Shown: in pieces, positions 1 through 11,943 of the stretch
Position numbering within the stretch: position 1 is the first letter of the stretch
Layout: the number at the start of each line of letters is the position of its first letter
DNA from: Rostratula benghalensis
Lineage: Eukaryota > Chordata > Aves > Charadriiformes > Rostratulidae
Assembly (NCBI GenBank): GCA_013399305.1
Contig: VXAI01000098.1
Location: 422,111-486,110, forward strand
DNA: 64,000 bases
Reading direction: 5' to 3'
The notes under the pieces: generated by a model
Databases searched by the model: none
Seen by the model: only the letters and a program-made list of their open reading frames with translations
Told to the model about the DNA's origin: nothing
Made by a program: the position numbers and the translations under genes

Positions 1-480
1 TTTTGGGCACCTGAGTCCATGCATTTGCAATGCACCCCTGCTGACCAGCACCCAGGAGATAGAGTGATTAGAGGTCAGTTTCTCCCATGCTAGGTTTAAA
101 GCCACGTCAACTTGTCATTACCTTCCTGAGACTGAGGTTTGGATGAATCCTTCCTAAAAGTAGGTCCTTTCTAGTGTTGCATTTTCGTAGAGTTACTAAT
201 AAGGTGGTATTTTTCTCTCGGGAAGATATATGTAGGAAGGACCGAGAAAGAGCAAAGCAACTTGCTACACTTTTATCTTCTCTTTTCTTCATCTCATCTC
301 TGACGCAGTGACCACACCATCAAGCATCCTGTGGTGTTTCTCACATTAGCCCTCTGCTCCATCAGACACCCCAAGCTCCAGCACAACACGGTACCCCCCG
401 GAGGCAGCATCGTGACCTGGATCCCCATCCACCTCTCAAGCCAGGGAGGTGAGGCAGGCCCAACAATGTGTAGCACTTCT

Positions 481-502
481 AGGGCAGTATACTTGCTGAT
501 TG
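481..502 (-). ncRNA. MIR34A: mature miR-34a-3p (passenger arm)
   Basis: The 22-nt 3p arm on the minus strand starts CAATCAGCAA and ends ATACTGCCCT. It pairs with the 5p arm with the usual small internal mismatches and matches the known 3p product. Confidence 0.95.
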
Positions 503-523
503 CTTCCTTGACTATTGTTCACA

Positions 524-545
524 ACAACCAGCTAAGACACTGCCA
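524..545 (-). ncRNA. MIR34A: mature miR-34a-5p
   Basis: The 22-nt guide strand is read on the minus strand, starting TGGCAGTGTC and ending GCTGGTTGT. The seed (bases 2-8) is GGCAGTG, shared with the miR-34/449 family. I see no substitution relative to the known vertebrate sequence. Confidence 0.98.
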
Positions 546-3500
546 AAGAAACACTCACAGCTGGCATCACGCAGGGAGGGAAGTGAGGGCAGGTTGTTCG
601 AGCTCCTTCTCTCTTATTCACAGAAGGCAAGAGTCTGGGGACAAACAAAGAGTCAATGAAGCAATGCAGCAGTACTAAAGAAAACAAAGGGAAAAGAGGC
701 TCAAAACCATAAGTTGACAGGTACCCTTGCTTACCCACAGCCTTGGTTAAGGCATGTAAGAATTACAAACATTAACAGATAAACCCAGCTTACTTGTCTC
801 CACTCCACATTCATCTCAAGTTCCAAAGTTTCACACACCACTATTCAGGCAAGACAGTGGAACAGTGAAGGATTTCCAGATGCTTAACAGTTTAAGCCAC
901 AAAAGTGTTTAAACTCTTGGTGGGTTCACTTGCCTGCACAACTCTGCTTTTAGGTCACACGTACGGTGTTAGACAGAACTCACTGGGAACACAATCATCT
1001 GCAAAACGAATGAAAAGACCAATGCTCATTTGCACTAAAGCCATCTGACTTTCCTACTATACATGTGGAACAGCCTAAGATACACAAGATAAGGTGTTAT
1101 CTAGCATTCTTGCAATCCTCAGTTCCTGGAAATACATGAACACGTGAGAAGACAGCCTTCAGGGCAAAGCTATTCCTTAACTCTTGCATCATAGCCTCAG
1201 AAGCAGGTTATTACTCAAGGGTGTCTTGTGCAACACTTGAGTGTAAAGGTAAAACATGCTGCATGACTAGAAGCTTGCTGGCTTTCCTCAGCCTCTAATT
1301 TCTTTCAGTGATCCACTGGCACCACTACATCTGCATGTTCTGGGACATCTAAGCCTTCTATTCCCTCTCCTAATAGGCCAGGCCAAAAATACCAAAACCT
1401 CAGGAATTTGGTTCATGTTTGGACATAAGACAGAACATCTATTTTTTTTTCAAAAGACATACACTAGCCCAAGACAAACCTGTTGGGTTTATTTCAAGAG
1501 TCATGAGATGGAGTTTAGTGCTTCTATCATACAGGAGGGCAGTGCAGGGGATGGGAAAAGCTCATGCCCTCTGTGTAACATAAAAGGAGCCTGAGAGGTG
1601 AAATGAAGTGCTGTAACCGCGCGTCACTCAAAGCAGCACAGGGGAGAACAGCAATACCTACCAGGCATTGTGATAACAGAATGAGAGCTCCATTCCCTGT
1701 GTCCCAGGAGACAGCACCAATTAATTAACAAATCACTTCTTGACTGCAACTGTTTCACCCTAAGGACAAAGCAAACAATTCCAAAACATTAAAATCAACA
1801 TTTGACAACAGTACCCACCTTCTTGCCCTGAAAACGTGTCCCACTCTGGAACTAGCTTTCTTGTTTAAACAATGACCTAATCATCCCTCCATCATTTCCC
1901 ACCAGGATCAGAACAAACCAGACTATCTCAAAGGCAATTAACAGGTCAGGGACAAGCGCAGCTACAGGAGAGCAAAACAATCTGGTACAGAAGAAGAAGA
2001 TACTACTTCATCTTTCTTCCTCCTCCAGGGACACACAGGACTGCAGAATTGCTGTTTCGGGAACTATAAAACTTTCCTTTGAGCCACTAAAAAATTAAGC
2101 ACAACAGGGCCAGGGGAAAGATGCATTAGGGAACAACCTTGCATGTACGCAGCAGGTAAATGATCCTGCTTTTCATTTTTCAAATTGTTTAAGCTTCCTT
2201 CTGCTGCTTGCTATCTAGAAGAATTCCTAGTGCTTCAGGAAAGGAGGAAAACAAAATCAACCAACTGGAACGGTTTAACACTGGGAGAATGTGGAGCAGC
2301 AAACCCACCCTCCTGTTCAAGGCTCACAGGAAGAGGATCCTTAAAAACACGTGCCCAACACCTAAAGCTGAAGAGAGGGAGTGCAGGAGGCCACATCAGT
2401 GCTGCCAAGCTGGTCCAAACAAATCTCCTCAAGCTTTCAGCTGCAAGGAGCCAGCATCTTCCCCACTAATGTATGTCTCAGCTAGATCTAATCCATTGAG
2501 TCCTGCTCCTGGCAGCCAAAGATCTCAAAAAATCTAGTCAATATCTGTTAAATTAGTTTAGATCCTTATGTTTTGGGGTTTTTTTGGTACAATCTAAGAT
2601 GTCAACTGAATGAGGACTGCTGTACTAGACACAACACAGTGACACAGTAGAAAAATACCCCCCTGCCCCTAAAGACTGTATTCTGCACTAATATTAACAA
2701 CTCTGTTGCATGAGAGAAGATATTGATTTTCTCCCAAATCACTGCAGAGCCATATTAGAAAAACAGCATCTCTCCTCAATAAGGAGAAAAATCTTCATGG
2801 TTAAGTATAAATGAAATTTCATCGAAGCAAGTATGTAGAAGCATCCTCCTCCACCTTTCCTATTGATGCACCTGGAGAGAACAGGTAAACTGCAACTCAA
2901 AGTTTTTAATTACATGAGTCTGTAACAGTAGACACAAGTATTTTTTCCATAAATAAGAAATCCATGAGCCTCCATGGACATGAGGGATTCACCACCATGT
3001 GGAATCCAAACAAGCTGGCAATCAGGCAAGGATCCTTCAGGTTTCACAAGCCCAGTTTGAAAACTAGGCAGCAAAAGCTAAGGGAGAGACAAAGGTCTCT
3101 CTGCAGAGACCTAGCATCATTTAAGTGATTATTCATTGCTGCAGCTGCAGGAAAAGCAAGCATTTGCAATACCACAGGAAGTTATCCTGCTCTTGAGTTT
3201 GCTCTTATTTCTAGATGGTCAGAAGCTATACTTCTAGGGATGACTGACTTGGGGACAGCCTTGAAGTCTAACAGGGAAACCAGACAGCTTACCTAGTTGA
3301 GAGTTAGAAGGGACCTGTGCAAAGGTGCTGGCCAATAAGATGAGCAACTTTTCTGTTTCAGCAACTTGTCTTAACAGCAAATCCTTTTCTCCTGCCTTTA
3401 GTTTAAGTACCCGGCAAATTTACTGTGAGTGTGCCTTTATGCAGAGGATTCTGCTTTAGGGAACTGTTTACAAGGAATCAGCCTATGAATAAATCACTAT

Positions 3501-3954
3501 AAAAAAAACCCAATAAGCTGATGGGTGTGGAGGATGCAGACACTCTCCTGTTACGGAAATACTGCATTCCAACAAAGGTAAAAAGTCCTGCCAGGTAAGA
3601 TCTGCAGCAATGTGAAATATGTGATACCATAAGCTTCAGTTAACTGAACACATTCATTTCAAGTTCATTCCCAGCACTATGTCATCCTCCCAGGGCCAAC
3701 AAGGGGAGTTTTAAACTACAACTGACCTGGTCACAGGCCTTGAGCTCATACCTGGAGAATTACACAAAGTGTCCCTAAAGATTTGAAGAACTCCTGCTGG
3801 TAGCCTGATGCAAAGAGATCCTCTGCCACTGGAGGCTTCAAGGACTTCCTGTTTTAAGGCAAAACAAAGCTGATTTTTCATCTGTGAAATCTGTGGGTGA
3901 AACTCAGCAACAGGAAAAAGCTTGACTGAAAAAGATGAAATGACAGTTTTCAGA

Positions 3955-4100
3955 CTTCAGAAAGATTTAGGCTGCAAGAGACTCCTGGATATCAGCTTGT
4001 TCAACTGCCTATTTTAAACAAGGCTAACTTCAAAACTAGATCAGGATGCTCAATGTCTTTTACACAGCCTGTTTCAATCCACCCTGTCTATTTCTAAACC
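3955..4100 (-). repeat. degraded CR1-like LINE fragment
   Basis: The run CTCCTGGATATCAGCTTGTT followed by a segment reading ACTTCAAAACTAGATCAGGA and TGCTCAATGTC resembles the antisense 3' part of old CR1 elements, which characteristically read 'caacttcaa..tagatcaggttgctcagggcc'. The match is diverged and unmasked here, so boundaries are approximate. Confidence 0.45.
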
Positions 4101-5792
4101 ATAGAATTTGAAGAAATGTCTATCTGAGTCTATTATGCTTACCAGGATGAACTGGCACACCAGAGAAAAATCATCATAAAGCTACCCCAAACCACTAGTG
4201 GTGGTTGCAGAGCAAGAACAGATTCCCTCCTTTCTCCCCAAGGAAATGTCAGTCATTCCTATTATGAGCCCTCACATAGGAGAGGAAGTGTCTTGCTTCT
4301 CCAAATACAGTCAGGTTTACTGACTTGTCATCTTACAGACAGGTTTGCCTTTTTAAGATAAGAATGCATTTGATCAATTTTGACTCTGATTAGGTATAAG
4401 CCCTATTATATCAGGATCCTGGGGTTTGGGTTATTCTCTCCAAGAACTTTCAAACTAGTGCTGAAAGTTGTCCTAGAACTTTCAAATCCTCTACTGCAAC
4501 TCCTACGATATGCCAGGTCAGCCAGAAAATGGTTCTAGGCTTGTGACTCTTGGCAATGGTTTTTAGACATTGTTATTATCATACTTTTCCTGTCACTTTC
4601 TCCTCCAAACTCCCTACAGCATCCTAATACCTCAAGTAGAGGGTACAAGCTCTTTCACAAGTCCCGCTTGCCTGTTTGCTTGTTTGTTTTTTGTTTTTAA
4701 ATTAATCACACAGCAGAAGCTTTTCTTTATGAGATATATTGACAGGATTCTAGATAGGAAAGGTATTTACCAGTTTCTTACCGGTCCCGTGGCAGATCAC
4801 CCAGCTGGTAGTGGTACCTGAAGTCCATCTAAGCTCCCAGGTGAGCCCAGTTTCCTGCTGCTAAGCCTGAGGTACCACAAATCAGCCCAGCAGGGGCTCC
4901 AGAGCAGTGCAGGCACCTGCTTGATAATTCAGCTTCACTGCAAACTCAGACGGTTCCGGCTTTCTTGATATAGCTGTGACTCCACCCCGGGTTACTGCCA
5001 CCACTCCTGCAGGCCAACCTCACAGCTAACAAGGAGCTGGGACAATGCCTTTGCAGTGAGTCATGGACAGTCTAAAACAAAGCAGAAGAGAAAAGAATAG
5101 ACAGTACTAGCAATTCCTTACTGTAAAACACAGTAAGACATGCAAAACCCACACAAGGTAAGTAAATGACAGAATGACAGAGAAGAGAGAGTCCTCTTTT
5201 GAGATAGGTCAGCATTTCTACCTGTAGAACAGCTGCAAGCCCTACTGATTTTTAGGGAGTCACTTAGCTCAGAGGGGCACAACCTCTTGGGTAACAGACT
5301 ATTTCATCTTATTGCAGGTGACAGGTGAAAAAGCAGCAGCAGTTTTGAAGCCCTGGGATCACATTGCAGACAGAAACCAGATCTGCTCTCAGTAGCTTCT
5401 TTCCACAAACTTTCCTGCATGCTGAGAAGTACAAAATCTCACAGATAAAACGGGAAATTCAGGAAGGAGTTGAGGTTATTGCATTGCTGAGATCTGCAGG
5501 ATACTTATGTCTGTCACTCAGTCACCTACACCAAGAAATACAGACTGAAAAATTCCATAAACCATGGTTAAGGATACCATGAAGGAATTACAGAGCAACC
5601 ATCTCATCCCATTCCTTAAAACAAATATTTTAAACCCACCACATCTCACCCAAGTGAATCTTCATTTGGGATCTTGTTGGGCCTGGCTAAGATGATTGGC
5701 TTAAGCAATATTAAATGCCCACATCAAACGAGAATCCATGGAATTAATACACACATCATTTACTGACTTTCTCCACATACTGTGCAGTGAGT

Positions 5793-5806
5793 AACACACA
5801 CACACA
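5793..5806. repeat. short (CA)n tract
   Basis: Seven dinucleotide repeats of AC in the MIR34A host intron. Confidence 0.8.
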
Positions 5807-8800
5807 GTGCACACCAGACTTGGGCTTTCTTCCACAGCAGTTAAACAGTTCTTTGCCAGAATCAGTGCAGCTTCTTCCTTTCAGATTTTTTTTTTTTACA
5901 TGAAGACAAGCAAAACAAACCACCCCTCTGCTCTCTGTATTGTTCTTTCTCTTGTAATAACTGCATTTAACGAAGCTTTCATTACTTTTCCCACCCTCTT
6001 CTCTCCAAAATTACATCAGAGATGTCCAGTAGCAACAACTTAACTTTGACTGCAAGCTTTTTAGAGCAGTCCAGTCTCTCTGGCTGGAAGAAAACTGAGC
6101 AGACATACGCACTGTCATATTTCACACATTGTACTTACTGCATATTTTCTCTTCTCTTTACACAATTCCCTCCCCATGTCTTATCTAACTTAAGTAAAAC
6201 ACACAGTCAGAGTGAACTTCATCACCCACAAGTTTAAGCAGAAGCAAATGTGTCCTGTTAAACCTGCTCCATGGTCCTTTGTCAAATTCCACAAACATTG
6301 GTTCTCCCTGTAGCATCTTAGAGTAGATCTTTAAGTTTAGAGCTGTCACTTGGGAGCTCGTACAAGCAGCTGACACTTCTACCAGCAGCTGAGCTACCAC
6401 AGCTAATTTAAGTGCCATTAGTTTTTGGGTAGCCCATCCTACTGACAAAAGTCTTTTCCAGCAGTGAGCTGTGCAAACCAGTAAAGCACAGTGGACAGCC
6501 CAAGGCTGCAAGGCTACCCCTTTTTCCCAGCTGGCCCCACTCCGGAGCAGTCAGTTTAGGCTAAAAACACCAGGTTATTTAGGGGTTCTGCTGATTCAGT
6601 ACCTTGGGACAGGCCTGGGCAGATGCAGCACACTGCAGATTTCAGAGGAGTGTAAGCCACACGTAAGCACCCATGAGTCATTAGCCAAGCAATGCGGAAG
6701 CATTAGCCACAGACGAGAAACCCAAAGTCATAGCTGTCAGTAGCCCCATGCATGCTCTAGCACATCAGTCCAAAAACCTGTGGGTTTATAGCCTAGATGA
6801 GCCTGGGAAAGACATATTTATCCAGACCAGAAGGTTCCTGGCTTATCTCCCCAACTCACTCTGCTGGGACAGAGAGGACACTGCAAGGCTGATTCATAGC
6901 AGGGATTTTACTGTCTCAGCAGTTCTGTTCTTCCTGGATTGTTAAGCTTAGGCTCTTCCTTTACCAGGACTTTGAGGGATCCTTATCGAGTCTCCTTCTG
7001 GGCACACACTTTTTCTTTTTTTTTTCCCCCCCAATGTTAGACCCATATCTTTGCCTCAAAGCAAGAAGCCAAGCATCAAACTGGGTCTGGTGCCTGCGCA
7101 GCTTCTCCCCTCGTCTGAGCTGAGTCCTGCATCTTTGCTGCTTCCTTTGCAGAGAAGTGTAACAGCAGACCCACATCCCCAGGGGAGAACATCTACAGGA
7201 AAGCTGGAGTGAAAAATGATTCAAACTCCATTTTCAGCAGTATACAATTTGTTTACTCTAATTCCTCTTACCAAAGCCTTTTCTTGTCCACTGGGTGGAG
7301 GATTCTTATTTCAGGGAAAAGGTTGCCTCAGGCAGGCTGGGCATAGTTTCGGTTCCTGGTCCCTGCTCCTACAATACATTCAAATGCAGGGGGGGAAAAA
7401 ATACATAAAACTGAAGGCTCGAATTAGAGTCCTCCAGTTCTATAAGCCCCTTCAGCTGAGTCTGTCTTTGGAAACAAAACAATGGCTCATGTGTTATTAA
7501 CTTCTCACTATTTGCATTAAGAGATGGTCTGTACCAGTTACTGGAAGATTACTGGTGTTCTACCTTCAACACATGAGGAAACACAGACTTGCCTACAAAT
7601 GGACTCACAAGTTTCATCAGACACTCAAAATCCCAGTCGTACAAGGAAACCTGCTGAGGAGAAGTCCTCCCCATCCAGGTGTAGAGAACAGGCAGAAATA
7701 ACTGTATTTTTTTTATAAAAAAGACTGACATCTTTTCAACAAGAAAGCACTGACATATTGTTTCTCACTTAACCATCTTTCTTCCAAGGCCATAGTACAA
7801 GTGAGCACAAGGAAAAGAATTTTCAAGATCTGTACTAAAAATTCTCTACTTCCCCCACTCTTTGAGACAAGGTACAAGCACTGAGATGTCAACAGGCCAG
7901 GACAGATAAAAGTTCTCTACTCATTATTGGTATGGAATCTGCCATTGTGTCGCTTAGGTTATAAACTGTCCAACCTCCACCATACACAACAGATCGAAAC
8001 AGGGCAAAGTATTAGAGAATATGATGGTCTGCTAGGAAACACAGACAATTTTTAAGCTTTCAGAGGAATTTTTCCTTTCCTTATCCATAGCTCAGTCCGT
8101 CTAGGTAGATGTTGTCCCTTTTTAAGTGATAAGAATGTTATAAAGCCCCACAAAATGAGTTTTGGAGGATCCCAGTCTGGAGTCAAAGGGATGAAGCAGC
8201 AAGCACCCCCAGCATTACTGCACCAAAATTGGTGCAGTTGCTCAAGCAGTGACTGTAGCTTCACGCTGCTGCTTTAACAACACTCAGCCCTCAAATATTT
8301 CTCTTGTGCATCAGCTTTCTGAAGCTACTTAAAACAGGTCAGTTAACTTTCTCTTGGGGGACAAAACCACAGATGACAAGACAGAAACGTGGTCACCGGA
8401 GCTGCCTGTACCTGCCTGGCCACCCTTGGGCCAGGTGTGGAGGGAAGCAAAAAGGAGCCTCATTTTTTCAGAATTGTTTGCTCCTCTTACTCTGGAATTT
8501 AGACTGAGTAGGTCATTTCACAGAGCCCAGAGCCAAGTTTCATGGTGCATGTGGCTTTGTTGCATTTAGTAGGTCTGAAGCAGAGTCCTAGATGCAACCC
8601 TACCCATGAGATCCATTACTCTGCCAGACCACAGGTTCTTCAAAGAATAGGAGAGCTGCCGCCGGACCAGTGTGCCCAGTAGAACTGTCGGTGTCAGAGG
8701 GTTAAGGCTCAATCTGAAGCTCTCTGCAAAGGTACAAGCACATGCAAATGTAACTCCTTGCTGGAATGGTGCACATTTAACATCGCTGCTTGCCACCACC

Positions 8801-10312
8801 ATCAATGGTAGAAGCAAAGTCACTAGAAGAGAAGGGTATTCCATCGTAACCAAATATTATGTGTTTACTTTCAGGTCCTGCAAAATAACCCTTTACATTT
8901 TGAGCCTGGTAAACAGAACAAAAAAGCACCTCACAGCACTTAAAAATTAGGAAGCCAATAACAATCAACCAAACTCACCCTCAGCCGGTGGAAACTCCAA
9001 AAGGCACTGGCAAACCTACAGCTAATAAAATACCAAACCAGACCGTACAGATGAGGGGCAAGTTGCTTACAAATGAATACATTTCCTATCAGAGGTATAT
9101 CAAGAGGTAAACACAGGTGAGCCTGTCTTCAAAATACAGAAGAAAACTTCATACCCCACCTGCTCTGCTGAGGTGCCCCTGAAAATAAGAGAAAATAACA
9201 CCAAACCCTGTGCCCAGACCTGTGCTGGTGTAGCCAGTTAATGTCAACAGACTGGTACAGATGTACTTCTGATACCAAATGACTCCCAGTGTCTTTTTCA
9301 ATTCTTCTGAGCCAGTCCTTCCACAAAGTAATGGAAAGGCTCTCTCCTACGTAGTGTAACTGTTATCTAGATAATAGATGATCCCCCTGGCTGTCTGCAG
9401 ACACCTGAAACCTCACGATAAGCAGTGAGTGATGCACAGGGCACCCAGGTGTGGGTAAAGCCAAGCTTCACTTTGCCAGTGCTCAGGAAGCCTGAAGAGG
9501 GGCAGTGGGGAAGAAAGCTAAACACAGCCTAACAGAGCCTTCTTCCCCCAGGTGAGCATCAGGCCATAGAGCATCCAAGCTATATTGTTTATCCTTGGCA
9601 CTACAAAATGAACGGGGAGGCACTGTGCTGAGCCAGGTAACCACTGGAAATGAGATGGAGAGGACAGTAGGTCCTAAGTGTTGCAGGAGCTGCCAGCTCT
9701 TTGCAAAGAATTAAGCATTCAGCTTCCACGTTCCCCTATATAAATGCTAGGCATGACAATGAACCCGAGTGGTTAATACCACACAAATTAATTTACCTTG
9801 TCTCCTGAACATAGAAGTCAAACTACTAACTCACCAGAATCACTGCTCACTGGACTTGAGCTGCTAAGTAGCATCCTCAGCTTCCCCAGTACAGCTGCAG
9901 CACGTTCAGACACTGAGCACACAGCTGCTTTTTTTGGGGGTGCTATTACTTTCTAGAAGCCCTCAAAAAACTAGACACTCACCAGGAACCCCCAACTCCA
10001 ATGTGCATTTGTGTATGAAGGGCTTGAAGGAAGGAGGCTACAGAAGGAAAGAGAAAGACAAGAAAGTAAAGGAGACACCCTTTTCCCCAACAGGACAGAT
10101 CAGCAAAGGCAGTTACTTACTCTAACGTTCTCCCACTGACTTCCCAGACCTCTGGAAGCTCACCTCGCTGTCCGTTTTTGCACAGACCACTTCCACCTCC
10201 CACAGCCCCGCTCGGACACCCAGAGGCTCTGCAGAAAAGCTGGCAGAGGGTGTAAGGGGCAGGCACAGACAGTGCCCCTGCAGGGACAAGCACAGACACA
10301 GACTGCACTTAC

Positions 10313-10450
10313 CTGAAGGGACAGAGAAGGTCAGAAAGTCCCGTTTAGGAGGGTGCTGGGGTCTCTCAAGGAGGTCTGGTCAGCAAAGCAGCTGCAAATC
10401 TCAGAGGCAGATCCTCTTTGATCCCTGTGATGGCAAAGACAAAGGCAGGC
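10313..10450 (-). ncRNA. MIR34AHG: candidate exon 1 of MIR34A host transcript
   Basis: The 3' boundary is a consensus donor on the minus strand (CAG|GTAAGT, exon ending at 10313). The p53 response element lies directly upstream at 10459-10478, and GC-box-like sequence (GGGCGGGCGGG, about 10550-10560) is further upstream. The 5' end is not determinable from sequence and is placed just downstream of the p53 element only for illustration; the true start could also include the element. Confidence 0.55.
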
Positions 10451-10458
10451 TCAGGCCT

Positions 10459-10478
10459 GGACAAGCCCAGACAAGCCC
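10459..10478. promoter_or_regulatory. p53 response element of the MIR34A promoter
   Basis: Two abutting decamers, GGACAAGCCC and AGACAAGCCC, each fit the p53 half-site RRRCWWGYYY at all ten positions, with zero spacer. The human MIR34A promoter carries a p53 element of the same composition (CAAGCCC-type half-sites, minus-strand GGGCTTG..GGGCTTG). The element sits immediately upstream of a minus-strand splice donor in the expected place for the host promoter, which supports p53 induction of miR-34a being conserved in this species. Confidence 0.9.
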
Positions 10479-10534
10479 AAATAAATGCTCTTCCTGAGCC
10501 TGCCTGCTTACGAGAGAAGCCAGCCCTCTGGGTG

Positions 10535-10570
10535 TCACAACTTGGGACCAGGGCGGGCGGGTTGGTGGGA
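10535..10570. promoter_or_regulatory. GC-box cluster beside the MIR34A p53 element
   Basis: A G-rich stretch containing GGGCGGGCGGG offers Sp1/KLF-type sites about 75 bases upstream (minus-strand sense) of the p53 element. No convincing TATA box is seen, although ATTTATTT abuts the p53 element on the minus strand. Confidence 0.4.
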
Positions 10571-11924
10571 GAGAGGTCAGCACACAGCCGTTTGGGACAA
10601 CACCGGACCGAATCTCTCCAGTGCTGCATCATCGATTTCAGGGAGGCTGAAACGCACAGAAGGGGAGCACTCTGACTTCAGCACACTTGTGCCAGGGCTG
10701 GATTTAATCTAATTTCACTGAAAGAAACCCACATTAGGAAGAATGCAAGATTTCTCCAGATTTCTTCCTGGCACAGGAATGTGACCCACAACTTCGCAAT
10801 CACATCAGAGGCTCCGGTAATTGGAAAAAGAGAGCTGGCAGGAGGGACTTACTGCAGCAAGGACACCAGAAACCCCTCAGTGCAGGACCCGAGGTTTAAA
10901 TCCACACACAACAAGACCCATCCATCAGGATCTCAGCCTGTTTTCCTGCCAGGCCACGCAGCTGAAGCCCACCCACCCCACATATGCCCCCCTCCCCGCA
11001 ACACCAATTTTTTGTCGAAATGGTAGGGTTGTGGAGGGACATTAAGGCACCTCATTCATTCTCCAGAGAAGCACTTACTGTGCACACAGCTAATTAATAA
11101 GGAGCCCTTCAGAGACAGGACTGCAGCAGCCTCCTCACCACTCGCACAATGCGGGTATTTTGCCTCTCCTTTGTATCAGTGAGTGTTCACATCTACTTTT
11201 CCTAATAAAGCGGCGGGGCCAGATTCCAGCGCAGCACAGGCTCAGAGCAACCCTGCTGCCTTCCTGGATGACTCCACTATTACCTACTTCAGAAAGTAAT
11301 TATTTGGCCCATTAAATCTATCCAAGGTAACAAGGAAAAGGCTGAACAAAACGATGCCAAGCTTATAGGGCTTGGGGAGTTTCTGTTTGTTTTTTTCTTT
11401 TTTACTTTTTATACGGAGTTCTACATGCGCCAACCAACAGTTAAAACCCCCCTGAAGTTTCCAGGGCCCAGAGATATCAGGCTTACACTGAGACTGTCTC
11501 TTGCAGCAGCAGCAGCAAATGTCACTTCCCTCCAGGTGCCCTTGTGTCCCTGCAGTGATGTGTCCCTGCAGAAGATGCAGCTGGGGGAAGAAAAAGGGGT
11601 CAGGATACACAGCATGATGTCTCTGACAGCTCCAAAGCATTCTTCTCCTTTTTAAACCATAAAAACTGAAGTAGCTTTATGCACAGACTTCCCTAAGCTT
11701 GTACTACACAAGGATGAGCCCTTCACTCCTTTCCTCCACATCTTTCACTGGGGAAGGATGCAGAGCAGATTCCCCCTGGAAAGGAGCACAAGGGGTCCCT
11801 CAGCACTAGCAGAGGCAGGCAGCAACAAGGGCCAGTTCTGTGTTTGCTCACACAATTCACCAGGGCTCTCCTACTTCATGAGGCTCAGGTTTCCACCTTA
11901 CTCCAACCTCTAAACTGACAGCTG

Positions 11925-11943
11925 AATAATAATAATAATAATT
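11925..11943. repeat. (AAT)n microsatellite
   Basis: Six consecutive AAT/ATA units in an otherwise mixed sequence. Confidence 0.85.

Larger units (their letters stand above)
455..563 (-). ncRNA. MIR34A: miR-34a precursor hairpin
   Basis: The minus strand folds into the miR-34a stem-loop. The 5p arm (seed GGCAGTG) and the 3p arm (ending ACTGCCCT) are each identical to my recollection of the vertebrate mature sequences and pair across a loop containing AACAATAGTCAAGG. Flanking bases, including CCAGCTGTGAGTGTTTCTTT before the 5p arm, also match the vertebrate precursor. miR-34a is a p53-induced microRNA that represses cell-cycle and survival genes such as CDK6, MYCN, BCL2 and SIRT1. It is processed by Drosha and Dicer from the host transcript. 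Its place near H6PD, with H6PD on the opposite strand, agrees with human 1p36.22 and chicken chromosome 21. Hairpin ends are approximate. Confidence 0.98.
1..674 (-). ncRNA. MIR34AHG: candidate exon 2 of MIR34A host transcript (partial)
   Basis: The exon is defined on the minus strand by an acceptor at 676-675 (AG), preceded (677-705) by an almost uninterrupted pyrimidine tract. The miR-34a hairpin begins about 110 nt inside. No poly(A) signal on the minus strand (TTTATT on plus) is seen between 1 and 460, so the exon probably continues past the window edge. The acceptor choice is inference from sequence. Confidence 0.5.
675..10312 (-). other. MIR34A host intron; no coding gene seen
   Basis: This stretch lies between the candidate exon 2 acceptor and exon 1 donor. 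I see no recognisable protein-coding exon on either strand. It contains one degraded CR1-like fragment (about 3955-4100), a short CA repeat (5793-5806) and homopolymer runs. The open frames here (up to about 110 codons) have no recognisable domains and are treated as chance. Confidence 0.55.
1..10450 (-). ncRNA. MIR34AHG: MIR34A host transcript (pri-miR-34a), partial, two-exon model
   Basis: Non-coding primary transcript inferred to run leftward from a p53-controlled promoter near 10.45 kb to beyond the left edge of the window. On the minus strand a consensus donor (CAG|GTAAGT) ends a first exon at 10313. A strong acceptor (long pyrimidine tract ending CTTTAG) opens a second exon at 674, about 130 nt before miR-34a-5p. 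This gives a roughly 9.6 kb intron, shorter than the roughly 30 kb known in human. The human gene is also a two-exon non-coding transcript with miR-34a in exon 2, so the architecture is conserved. Splice sites are read from sequence; the transcription start is approximate and the 3' end is outside the window. No conserved reading frame is visible in either exon. Confidence 0.7.

Noticed and set aside
331..678. 115-codon plus-strand frame overlapping miR-34a
   Set aside because: It is antisense to a conserved microRNA; the sequence constraint there is explained by the hairpin and no protein family is recognised.
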